Both the position numbers and the translations under genes were made by a program. This document shows positions 7,031 to 13,115 of a stretch of 64,000 bases of DNA, piece by piece. Source of the stretch: Jiangella anatolica (lineage in GTDB: Bacteria > Actinomycetota > Actinomycetes > Jiangellales > Jiangellaceae); the NCBI RefSeq assembly GCF_003236295.1, contig NZ_POTW01000016.1:30789-94788 (forward strand). Reading direction: 5' to 3'. Every line of letters starts with the position of its first letter. Within the stretch, counting starts at the first letter, position 1. A model generated the notes under the pieces. That model was given only the letters and a program-made list of their open reading frames with translations, did not search any database and was not told the DNA's origin.

Positions 7031-8275
7031 GTGTCCACCGCTTCCCCACTCCGGCAGCGCGACTTCCGCCTGCTTCTGCTCGGCCAGACGACGAGCCAGT
7101 TCGGCGCTCAGGTCAGCGGCATCGCGATCCCGCTGCTCGCCGTCCTCACGCTCGACGCGTCGGCCCTCGAGGCCGGGCTGCTGGCCGCGGCGTCGACGCT
7201 CGCGTTCGCCGTCATCGGCCTGCCCGCCGGCGCCTGGATCGACCGCGCCCGCCGCCGCCCCATCCTGATCGCCGCCGACGCCGCCCGCGCCGCGTTGCTC
7301 GCCACGGTCCCGCTCGCCGCCGTGCTGGGCGTGCTGACGATGACCCAGCTGATCGTGGTCGCGCTGCTGACCGGCGTCGCCCGGGTGTTCTTCGACATCG
7401 GCTACCAGAGCTACCTGCCGGTCGTGATCGGCCGCGACCGGGTGCTGGCCGGCAACTCCGCCATGGAGACCGTCCGCGCGTCGGGTCAGTTCGCCGGCCC
7501 GGGCCTGGGCGGCTGGCTGACCGGCCTGCTCGGCGGCGCGGCCGTCGTGCTGGTCCAGGCCGTGACGTTCGTCGTGTCGGCGATCGCGCTGGCCGCCATC
7601 CGCACCCCCGAGCCGGCCCCGTCACGGACCGCGCGCACCCACCTGCGCGCCGAGATCCGCGCCGGGCTCGCCTTCGTCCGGCACACGCCCGCCCTCCGTG
7701 CCACGGCCCTGACCAGCGCCGTCGCCAACTTCGGCTTCGCCGTGGCCGCCGCGGTCTCGATGATCTTCATGACCCGGACGCTGCAGTTGCCCCCGTCGGC
7801 GATCGGCCTCGTCGTTGCCGCCGGGTCCGCGACAGTCATGGCCGCGGCGGCGGTGACGCCGTGGCTGTCGCGGAGGGTGGGGTCGGCCCGGATCGCCTGG
7901 CTGTGCCTCGTCGTCACCGGCCCGGCCGGCCTGCTGGTGCCGCTGGCCGAGCCCGGCTGGACGGCGATCGCGTTCCTCGTCGTGGGGATCGGCGCGGGCG
8001 AGGCCGGCCAGGTCGTCTACGCGATCGCCAGCGTGAGCCTGCGCCAGCGGATCACCCCCGACGCGCTGCTCGGCCGGGTCAACGCCACCATGCGGGTGCT
8101 GATCATGGGCGCGTTCCCGCTCGGCGGCCTGGCCGGCGGTGTGCTGGGCGAGCTGGCCGGGGCGCGGGCGACGCTCTGGGTGTGCGGCGTCCTGACGCTG
8201 CTCACGCCACTGCCGCTGTGGTGGACGCTGCGCCGTGTCCGCGACGTCGACGACCTCACCGCGGCCGCCTCGTGA
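7031..8275 (+). CDS. MFS transporter, EntS/MefA-like exporter
   Basis: A 414-residue integral membrane exporter with twelve predicted transmembrane helices. After a short cytoplasmic N-terminus (LRQRDFRLLLLGQTTSQFGAQV, typical of the EntS/MefA branch) come two six-helix bundles joined by an Arg/Glu-rich loop at about residues 200-220. The MFS loop 2-3 motif appears as GLPAGAWIDRARRRP near residues 60-75. Members of this branch export siderophores, macrolides or other small molecules by proton antiport. The GTG start is preceded by GGAGG. Its 3' end lies three bases from the convergent FMN reductase gene, leaving no room for a terminator. The substrate is unknown. Confidence 0.9.
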   Translation: MSTASPLRQRDFRLLLLGQTTSQFGAQVSGIAIPLLAVLTLDASALEAGLLAAASTLAFAVIGLPAGAWIDRARRRPILIAADAARAALLATVPLAAVLGVLTMTQLIVVALLTGVARVFFDIGYQSYLPVVIGRDRVLAGNSAMETVRASGQFAGPGLGGWLTGLLGGAAVVLVQAVTFVVSAIALAAIRTPEPAPSRTARTHLRAEIRAGLAFVRHTPALRATALTSAVANFGFAVAAAVSMIFMTRTLQLPPSAIGLVVAAGSATVMAAAAVTPWLSRRVGSARIAWLCLVVTGPAGLLVPLAEPGWTAIAFLVVGIGAGEAGQVVYAIASVSLRQRITPDALLGRVNATMRVLIMGAFPLGGLAGGVLGELAGARATLWVCGVLTLLTPLPLWWTLRRVRDVDDLTAAAS

Positions 8276-8278
8276 GCA

Positions 8279-8848
8279 TCATGCGACGGTCGCGGCGCGC
8301 AGCGGTGCCAGCGCGCCGGCCCAGGTGACCAGTTCGTCGAGCATCGTCGCGGCGAGCGCGGCCTGCCGCTCGCGCGGCGCCGGGCGGACGAAGTCGGCGA
8401 AGTCGTCGTAGAGGGAGAGGGCGACCTGAGCGCGGACGTCGGCGACGAGGAGCATGCCCATGACGCCGCGGAGGTGCTCGACCGCGCGGATGCCGCCGTC
8501 GGCGCCGTAACCGACGAAGCCGGCGGCCTTGTGGCGCCACTCGGCGTAGACGAGGTCGATCGCGGTCTTCAGCACGCCCGGGTAGGAGTGGTTGTACTCC
8601 GGCGTCACGAAGACGAACCCGTCGAACGCCGCGACCGTCTCAGCCAGCCGCAACGTGTGCGGACGGGAGTACTGGCCGGTCGACGCGGGCAGCGGCTCGT
8701 CCAGGTGCGGGAGGTCGAAGTCGGCGAGGTCGACCAGCTCGTACTCGGCGTCGCCGCGCTGTTTGGCCAGGTCGAGGAGCCACTGGGCGACGGCCGGGCC
8801 GACGCGGTCGGGCCGGGTGCTGCCGATGATGATCGCGATGCGTGTCAT
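8279..8848 (-). CDS. NADPH-dependent FMN reductase / quinone reductase (flavodoxin-like)
   Basis: A 189-residue flavin-binding oxidoreductase that transfers electrons from NAD(P)H to FMN, quinones or chromate-like acceptors. Residues 1-15 (MTRIAIIIGSTRPDRVG) hold the phosphate-binding loop GSTRPxR. The flavin-contacting motif PEYNHSYPGVLKTAIDL lies at about 78-95, and the FVGYG-GG-RAVEHLR segment near 105-122 is typical of the NADPH_FMN_red family. It is transcribed away from the AraC-type regulator across a 114-bp shared promoter region with three copies of CGTCTCGC, so it is very likely a target of that regulator. A second, divergent family member is encoded at 9828-10409 on the same strand. 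Confidence 0.92.
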   Translation of the reverse strand: MTRIAIIIGSTRPDRVGPAVAQWLLDLAKQRGDAEYELVDLADFDLPHLDEPLPASTGQYSRPHTLRLAETVAAFDGFVFVTPEYNHSYPGVLKTAIDLVYAEWRHKAAGFVGYGADGGIRAVEHLRGVMGMLLVADVRAQVALSLYDDFADFVRPAPRERQAALAATMLDELVTWAGALAPLRAATVA

Positions 8849-8892
8849 GTCCTCGACGCTAGGAACGAAACCCGGCCGGGGGTATGGGCGCG

Positions 8893-8947
8893 CGTCTCGC
8901 CGTCCTGCGCGATCGTCTCGCGGCCGGCGGCGAGGCGAGACGATCGC
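8893..8947. promoter_or_regulatory. Three-half-site operator between FMN reductase and AraC regulator
   Basis: CGTCTCGC occurs at 8893-8900 and 8914-8921, and its reverse complement GCGAGACG at 8935-8942. The three copies are exactly 21 bp apart, two helical turns. The last two form a perfect 13-bp inverted repeat (8909-8921 with 8935-8947) around a 13-bp spacer. This is a strong candidate binding site for the divergently encoded AraC-type protein. Confidence 0.7.
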
Positions 8948-8962
8948 CGTACGCTGGACGGC

Positions 8963-9886
8963 GTGGACCCCTTGAGCCAGGTCGTCGCCGTCATGCGGAC
9001 CGGACGGCCGCACTCGCTCCGGCTGCAGGCGGCCGGCACGTGGGGCTGGCGGTACCCGGAGGTGCGCGGCGCGGCCTTCCACGTCGTGCTGCAGGGATCG
9101 GGCTGGCTGCGCCCGGACTCCGGCGACCCGGTCCGGCTCAGCGCCGGCGACGTCGTCCTGTTCCCGCACGGCACCGGGCACGGGCTGTCCTCCGGCCCGT
9201 CGACGCCGCTGACCGAGCTGTGCGAGGGCGATTCCGGGCACCGGGTCCTCGCCGCCGGGACGCAGGCGGACGCGCCCGAGCTCGTGGTGCTGTGCGGGCA
9301 GTACCTGCTCGACCGCGACCGCCCGCACCCGATGCTGGCCGCGCTCCCCGACGTCGTGCTGCTGCCGAACCGGCTCGGCCGGCACCCGTCGCTGCACGCC
9401 GCGGTCGAGCTGCTCGGCCGCGAGGTCGAGGCGCCGGAGGCCGGGTCCGACCTCGTCGTGCCGGCCCTGCTCGACGTGCTGCTGCTGTACGTGCTGCGGG
9501 CCTGGTTCAGCGGGACGGACTGCGCGGGGACGCACACGGCCGGCTGGGGCGCGGCACTGAGCGACGACGCCGTGGCCGCCGCGCTCGCCGTCATCCATGC
9601 GAGCCCGGAGCGGCCGTGGACGGTGGAGTCGCTGGGCGCGGTGGCGGGACTGTCGCGGGCGGCGTTCGCGCGCCGGTTCAGCGCGCTCGTCGGCACCGCG
9701 CCGCTGGCCTATCTGACCTGGTGGCGGATGACGACGGCGGCGCGGCTGCTGGCCGAGACCGACCTGCCGGTCGGCGCCGTCGCCCGCCGTGTCGGCTACG
9801 CCTCGGAGTTCGCGTTCGCAGCCGCGTTCAAGCGTGAGTACGCCCGGCCGCCGGGCCGGTATCGCAGCGAGCGGACGGCCGCCTGA
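8963..9886 (+). CDS. AraC-family regulator with N-terminal cupin domain
   Basis: A 307-residue transcription factor. The N-terminal half is a cupin ligand-binding domain with VVLQGSGWLRPDSGDPVRLSAGDVVLFPHGTGH at about 34-70, a subgroup common next to oxidoreductases in actinobacteria. The C-terminal 100 residues hold the paired helix-turn-helix module: WTVESLGAVAGLSRAAFARRF and LAETDLPVGAVARRVGYASEFAFAAAFKREY, ending PPGRYRS. The GTG at 8963 is the first start after the operator region and gives a start like its relatives (DPLSQVVAVMRTGR); no strong ribosome site is visible. It is divergent from one FMN reductase gene and its last 59 bases overlap the end of a second, convergent one. It probably autoregulates through the CGTCTCGC sites. 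Confidence 0.92.
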   Translation: MDPLSQVVAVMRTGRPHSLRLQAAGTWGWRYPEVRGAAFHVVLQGSGWLRPDSGDPVRLSAGDVVLFPHGTGHGLSSGPSTPLTELCEGDSGHRVLAAGTQADAPELVVLCGQYLLDRDRPHPMLAALPDVVLLPNRLGRHPSLHAAVELLGREVEAPEAGSDLVVPALLDVLLLYVLRAWFSGTDCAGTHTAGWGAALSDDAVAAALAVIHASPERPWTVESLGAVAGLSRAAFARRFSALVGTAPLAYLTWWRMTTAARLLAETDLPVGAVARRVGYASEFAFAAAFKREYARPPGRYRSERTAA

Positions 9887-10409
9887 GCTCGGTGACGGCG
9901 GCAGCCAGCAGGCCCGCGTGCCGCACCGCCCACGCGTCGGCGAGCACCGCGACGTCGGCCAGCTCACCCTCGTCGACGACGAACGACGCGACCGGCAGGG
10001 CCGCGCCAAGGCTGTCCAGGACGGGGCGCAGCTGCAGGTCGGCGGCTCGGCGCTCCGACGGCGTGCGCGAGAGCGTCACCGGGACGACGACCGTGCCGCC
10101 GAGCGCGGCGTCGGGCAGCCGGTCGAGGAACAGCTTGAGGACGCCGGTGTACGACGCCCGGCTGACCGGCGTCGCCAGCACGACGACATCGGCGCCGATC
10201 ACCGTGTCGACCAGCTGCGCGACGCCCGCGGACGGGACGCCGACGAGGTCGGGCACGTACGCCGTCAGGTCGACGACGTCGCGCCAGACCGGCGGCTGCG
10301 GCAGCCGGCCGGCCAGCTCGACCGCGAACGCCGCCGCGACCGCCCGGATCCGCGACGACGGCGCCGTCCCGGCCGTCAGCACCACCAGGTCGACGGGGCG
10401 ATCGGGCAT
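9828..10409 (-). CDS. NADPH-dependent FMN reductase (SsuE/MsuE-like)
   Basis: A 193-residue flavin reductase. The N-terminal strand and loop read LVVLTAGTAPSSRIRAVA (position 8-25), and the flavin motif is ATPVSRASYTGVLKLFLDRLP near 79-99, the signature of the SsuE/MsuE-type NADPH:FMN reductases that supply reduced flavin to two-component monooxygenases. The following VVPVTLSRTPSERRAADLQLRPVLDSLGA region matches the family. GAGGAG precedes the ATG. No partner monooxygenase is visible. Its 3' end overlaps the AraC gene by 59 bases on the opposite strand. An ATCCTA-N9-TAGGAT palindrome lies about 35-55 bases upstream, suggesting separate regulation from the first reductase. Confidence 0.88.
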   Translation of the reverse strand: MPDRPVDLVVLTAGTAPSSRIRAVAAAFAVELAGRLPQPPVWRDVVDLTAYVPDLVGVPSAGVAQLVDTVIGADVVVLATPVSRASYTGVLKLFLDRLPDAALGGTVVVPVTLSRTPSERRAADLQLRPVLDSLGAALPVASFVVDEGELADVAVLADAWAVRHAGLLAAAVTELRRPSARCDTGPAAGRTHA

Positions 10410-10442
10410 GACGGCTCCTCGGTCGGGCGGCGGCGAGGCTTT

Positions 10443-10463
10443 ATCCTATCAACTCAGTAGGAT
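10443..10463 (-). promoter_or_regulatory. Palindromic operator/promoter before the SsuE-like gene
   Basis: ATCCTA (10443-10448) and TAGGAT (10458-10463) form a perfect inverted repeat with a 9-bp centre containing AACTCAG. On the minus strand the downstream arm TAGGAT also resembles a -10 hexamer about 35 bases before the start codon at 10409. The regulator is unknown. Confidence 0.5.
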
Positions 10464-10522
10464 TTAGCGGGACGCGAAAACTCGCGCGCGAGCCGCGGCC
10501 GCCGGATGTTACCGTCGGCCGC

Positions 10523-10573
10523 ATGCAGCGCGCTGACGTGACGACGACGCCGGAGACGGTCCCGGCGCGCTGA
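10523..10573 (+). CDS. Candidate threonine leader peptide of thrS2
   Basis: A 16-codon frame, MQRADVTTTPETVPAR, followed by TGA. Four of its residues are threonine, including three consecutive ACG codons at 10541-10549 and one more at 10556-10558. It ends 82 bases before a threonyl-tRNA synthetase gene, and a GC hairpin lies between them. The placement and the Thr run are what a transcription-attenuation leader should look like: shortage of charged tRNA-Thr would stall a ribosome on the ACG run and change the downstream RNA fold. No clear Shine-Dalgarno precedes the ATG, so the frame may be read from a leaderless transcript. It is not proven to be translated. Confidence 0.6.
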   Translation: MQRADVTTTPETVPAR

Positions 10574-10587
10574 TTCCTGTCCACCGA

Positions 10588-10612
10588 CGCCCGGGGCGAG
10601 TGCCCCGGAGCG
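10588..10612 (+). terminator. Attenuator-type hairpin before thrS2
   Basis: CCGGGGC (10591-10597), loop GAGT, and GCCCCGG (10602-10608) form a perfect 7-bp stem that extends by CGC/GCG across one bulged A. An upstream hairpin, CGCCGG (10548-10553) with CCGGCG (10562-10567), overlaps the Thr codons. Bases 10563-10568 (CGGCGC) can instead pair with GCGCCG at 10610-10615, so mutually exclusive folds exist. No T-run follows. Confidence 0.55.
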
Positions 10613-10655
10613 CCGCCGCGTGGTCCACTCGCCTCGAACACCTGAGGAGACCACG

Positions 10656-11867
10656 ATGCACGACCATCGCAAGCTCGGCCGCGAGCTGGAGCTGTTCGGC
10701 TCCGACCCGCTGATCGGCGCCGGCCTGCCGTACTGGCTGCCGGCCGGCGCTGCCGTCCGCCACGCGCTGGAGGAGTACGTCCACGCCGTCGAGCGACGGG
10801 CCGGCTACCAGCACGTCCACTCCCCCGTCCTGGCCAAGCGCGAGCTGTACGAGCTGTCCGGCCACTGGTCGCACTACCGCGACGACATGTTCGCGCCGAT
10901 GCCAGCCGGCGGCGAGGAGCTCGTGCTGCGGCCGAGCCTCTGCCCGCACCACGCGCTGATCTACCGCTCCCGCGGCCGCTCGTACCGCGAGCTGCCGCTG
11001 CGGATCGCCGAGCTCGGCGGCATGTACCGCGCCGAGGCGTCCGGCGTGCTCGGCGGGCTGACCAGGGTGCGGGCCATCCAGCTCAACGACGCGCACATCT
11101 TCTGCCCGGTCGACGCCGCCGCGCAGGAGGCGGCCGCCGCGCTCGCGCTGATCCGCGACGCCTACGCGGCGATGGGCATCGAGCCGGCCCGGGTCCGGCT
11201 GTCGCTGCCCGGCCCCGGCGGCAAGTACGCGGGCTCGTCCGCGGCGTGGGAGCGCTCGGCCGAGCTGCTGGTCGAGGCGCTGGCCGTGTCGGGCCTCTCG
11301 TACGAGGCGGAGGAGGGCGAGGCGGCGTTCTACGGTCCCAAGATCGACGTGCAGATCGTCGACGCGGCCGGCCGCGAGTCGACCCTGTCCACCGTCCAGA
11401 TCGACTTCCACCTGCCGGAGCGGTTCGGCCTGGAGTACGTCGGCGCCGACGGCGAACGGCACCGGCCGGTGATCGTGCACCGCAGCATCGTCGGCAGCCT
11501 GGAGCGGGCGGTCGCGCAGCTGATCGAGGTGCACGGCGGCGCGTTCCCGGCCTGGCTGGCGCCGGTGCAGGTGGCGATCGTGCCGGTCGCTGCCGGGCAG
11601 TCCGCCGCGGCCGAGGCTGTGCTGGCGCGCTGCCTCGACGCCGGACTGCGGGCGGAGATCTCCGGGGCGGACGACGGCAGCGTCGGCGCCCGCGTGCACG
11701 CCGCCAGGCTGGCGCCGTACGTCGCCGTCGTCGGCCCGCGGGAGGCGGCGGATGACGAGGTCGCGCTCCGGCTGCGTGACGGCGGGCGGCTCGAACCGCT
11801 GGCTGTTGTAGAGGCGGTGGCGCGGATCGCCGCGCGGGTCGGTGGCCGGTCGGCGGAGCTCTGGTGA
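10656..11867 (+). CDS. thrS2: Second threonyl-tRNA synthetase, lacking the editing domain
   Basis: Charges tRNA-Thr. At 403 residues it is far shorter than normal ThrRS (about 640-690): the N-terminal TGS and editing (SAD) domains are missing, leaving the class II catalytic core and the anticodon-binding domain. The zinc-site residues are intact (Cys in LCPHHALIY near 90, His in NDAHIFC near 146, His in VHRSIVGSLERA near 270), as is motif 2 (RIAELGGMYRAEASGVLGGLTRVR). The HGTP anticodon domain occupies about 300-390. TGAGGAG precedes the ATG at 10656. It is a stand-alone gene behind a Thr-rich leader peptide and hairpin. A duplicated synthetase under such control is often a resistance or stress copy; no biosynthetic cluster is visible to say against what. 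Confidence 0.9.
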   Translation: MHDHRKLGRELELFGSDPLIGAGLPYWLPAGAAVRHALEEYVHAVERRAGYQHVHSPVLAKRELYELSGHWSHYRDDMFAPMPAGGEELVLRPSLCPHHALIYRSRGRSYRELPLRIAELGGMYRAEASGVLGGLTRVRAIQLNDAHIFCPVDAAAQEAAAALALIRDAYAAMGIEPARVRLSLPGPGGKYAGSSAAWERSAELLVEALAVSGLSYEAEEGEAAFYGPKIDVQIVDAAGRESTLSTVQIDFHLPERFGLEYVGADGERHRPVIVHRSIVGSLERAVAQLIEVHGGAFPAWLAPVQVAIVPVAAGQSAAAEAVLARCLDAGLRAEISGADDGSVGARVHAARLAPYVAVVGPREAADDEVALRLRDGGRLEPLAVVEAVARIAARVGGRSAELW

Positions 11868-11930
11868 CGATGCCGGGGTTCTCGTGCGCCGGGCTCTCGT
11901 TGGTTGGGTTCGCCACGTTCGGGTGCCCCC

Positions 11931-12044
11931 CTCGCTTGCCCATTGTCCGGTCTCGGGACCACGCCTCAAGTCCGCGCGCCCTGGCGGCGCTTGGACTTGA
12001 CCCGTGATCCCGAGACCGGGGGCAAGACTCGGAGGGGGCCACCC
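11931..12044. repeat. Long imperfect palindrome, copy 1 of a dispersed family
   Basis: The inner arms 11947-11980 and 11986-12019 match at 29 of 34 positions around the centre CTGGC, and the outer arms (GGGTGCCCCCCTCGCTTGCCC side and its mirror to 12044) extend it further. The core CCTCAAGTCC...GGACTTGA is shared with the copies at 43628-43767 and 44091-44148. The following 12060-12190 is unusually T-rich for this genome, with GTTGGCCGC-like words resembling the tandem repeat at 44142. The element lies between convergent genes, where it could act as a terminator or be a mobile remnant. Confidence 0.75.
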
Positions 12045-12128
12045 GGAGAAGGGGCCCTGGCTCTCGGGCTCGCTGGGCTTTTGGTTCGTTGGCCGCTTGC
12101 GGTTCGCTTGTGGGCTTTCTTTTGTTGG

Positions 12129-12962
12129 CTACCGGCTTCGCTGTCCTCTGTGTTCGCTGGCCGCTGTCTGGTCGCTTGCTGTGCTCTGTTCCAGGGTGTC
12201 GATCTTCTTCTTCAGGCGGCGGAGGATGCGGATGATGAGCCGCGAGACCTGCATCTGGGTGACGCCGAGCTCATCGCCGATCTCTTGCTGGGTGCAGCCG
12301 CGGAAGTAGCGCAGGTAGAGGATGCGGCGCTCGCGCTCGGTGAGCGTGCGGCAGGCGGCGGCCATGGTCAGCACGGCCTCGACGCGGAGGTAGGCGGGGT
12401 CGGAGACGCCGAGGAGGTCGCCGAGGGTGGCGCCGTCGCCGTCGGAGTCGAGGGCGGGGTGATCCAGGGAGACCGTGGCGTAGCAGTCGGCGGCGCGGGT
12501 GGCCTCGAGGACGTCCGTGAGGTCGGCGCCGAGGTGGGCCGCGAGCTCGGCGGGGCTCGGGAGGGTCCCGCGGGTCTGCGAGATCTCCTCCGCCGCCGCG
12601 CTCATCGCCGAGCGGAGCTCCTGGACCCGCCGGGGTGGACGGACCGACCACGCGTGGTCGCGAAAGTAGCGTTTCACCTCGCCGACGATGGTCGGGACGG
12701 CGAACGAGACGAAGTCGTCGCCGCGGTCGGCGTCGAAGCGCTGGGCGGCGGCGACCAGCCCGGCGCTGGCCACCTGGGTGAGGTCCTCCGCGTCGACGCC
12801 TCGACCCAGGTAGCGCCGGCTGATCGCCTCAGCCAGCCCCAGGTTGCGGACGACGACGTCCTGGATGGCCCGTTGACGGTCGGGACCGGACAGCCGGGCG
12901 GCCCGGCGGAGCAGATCGTTGGTGAGCTCGTCGTGCTCGCGGCGCTCTTGCAGAGTCGGCAT
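12129..12962 (-). CDS. RNA polymerase sigma factor, SigB/SigF/SigG family
   Basis: A 277-residue group 3 sigma factor of the stress/sporulation class. Region 2 spans about 35-110 (VVVRNLGLAEAISRRYLGRG, DAEDLTQVASAGLVAAAQRFD, FVSFAVPTIVGEVKRYFRDH), region 3 about 115-180, and region 4 about 200-260 with a helix-turn-helix (LTERERRILYLRYFRGCTQQEIGDELGVTQMQVSRLIIRILRRL). The start at 12962 (MPTLQERRE) is preferred over an upstream ATG at 12980 because AAGGGG lies at the right distance before it. The polar Ser/Glu-rich tail is unique. No anti-sigma or anti-anti-sigma gene is next to it, unlike many relatives. A TTGACA-18-TGGATT promoter is visible upstream, so expression looks housekeeping-type rather than self-driven. 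Confidence 0.94.
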   Translation of the reverse strand: MPTLQERREHDELTNDLLRRAARLSGPDRQRAIQDVVVRNLGLAEAISRRYLGRGVDAEDLTQVASAGLVAAAQRFDADRGDDFVSFAVPTIVGEVKRYFRDHAWSVRPPRRVQELRSAMSAAAEEISQTRGTLPSPAELAAHLGADLTDVLEATRAADCYATVSLDHPALDSDGDGATLGDLLGVSDPAYLRVEAVLTMAAACRTLTERERRILYLRYFRGCTQQEIGDELGVTQMQVSRLIIRILRRLKKKIDTLEQSTASDQTAASEHRGQRSR

Positions 12963-13022
12963 ACGCACACCCCTTCGCATCCGAAGCAGGTGGCACGCTG
13001 TCTGACCACGGGCTCCAGGCCA

Positions 13023-13088
13023 GGGATGTCATGGTCATCCCGAGCCTTGTGAGAATTCAATCCACTCGCATTTCCGGCCCGATGTCAA
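13023..13088 (-). promoter_or_regulatory. Promoter and inverted repeat upstream of the sigma gene
   Basis: On the minus strand TTGACA (13083-13088), an 18-bp spacer and TGGATT (13059-13064) form a sigma-70-like promoter. Between it and the gene, GGGATG (13023-13028) and CATCCC (13036-13041) form a perfect inverted repeat that may be an operator. Confidence 0.5.
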
Positions 13089-13115
13089 CCGATACGGCCA
13101 CATCCGTCCGGCCGC

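Noticed and set aside
10464..10655. T-box riboswitch before thrS2
   Set aside because: I find no T-box consensus bulge (AGGGTGGNACCGCG type) and no specifier stem; the Thr leader peptide explains the region better.
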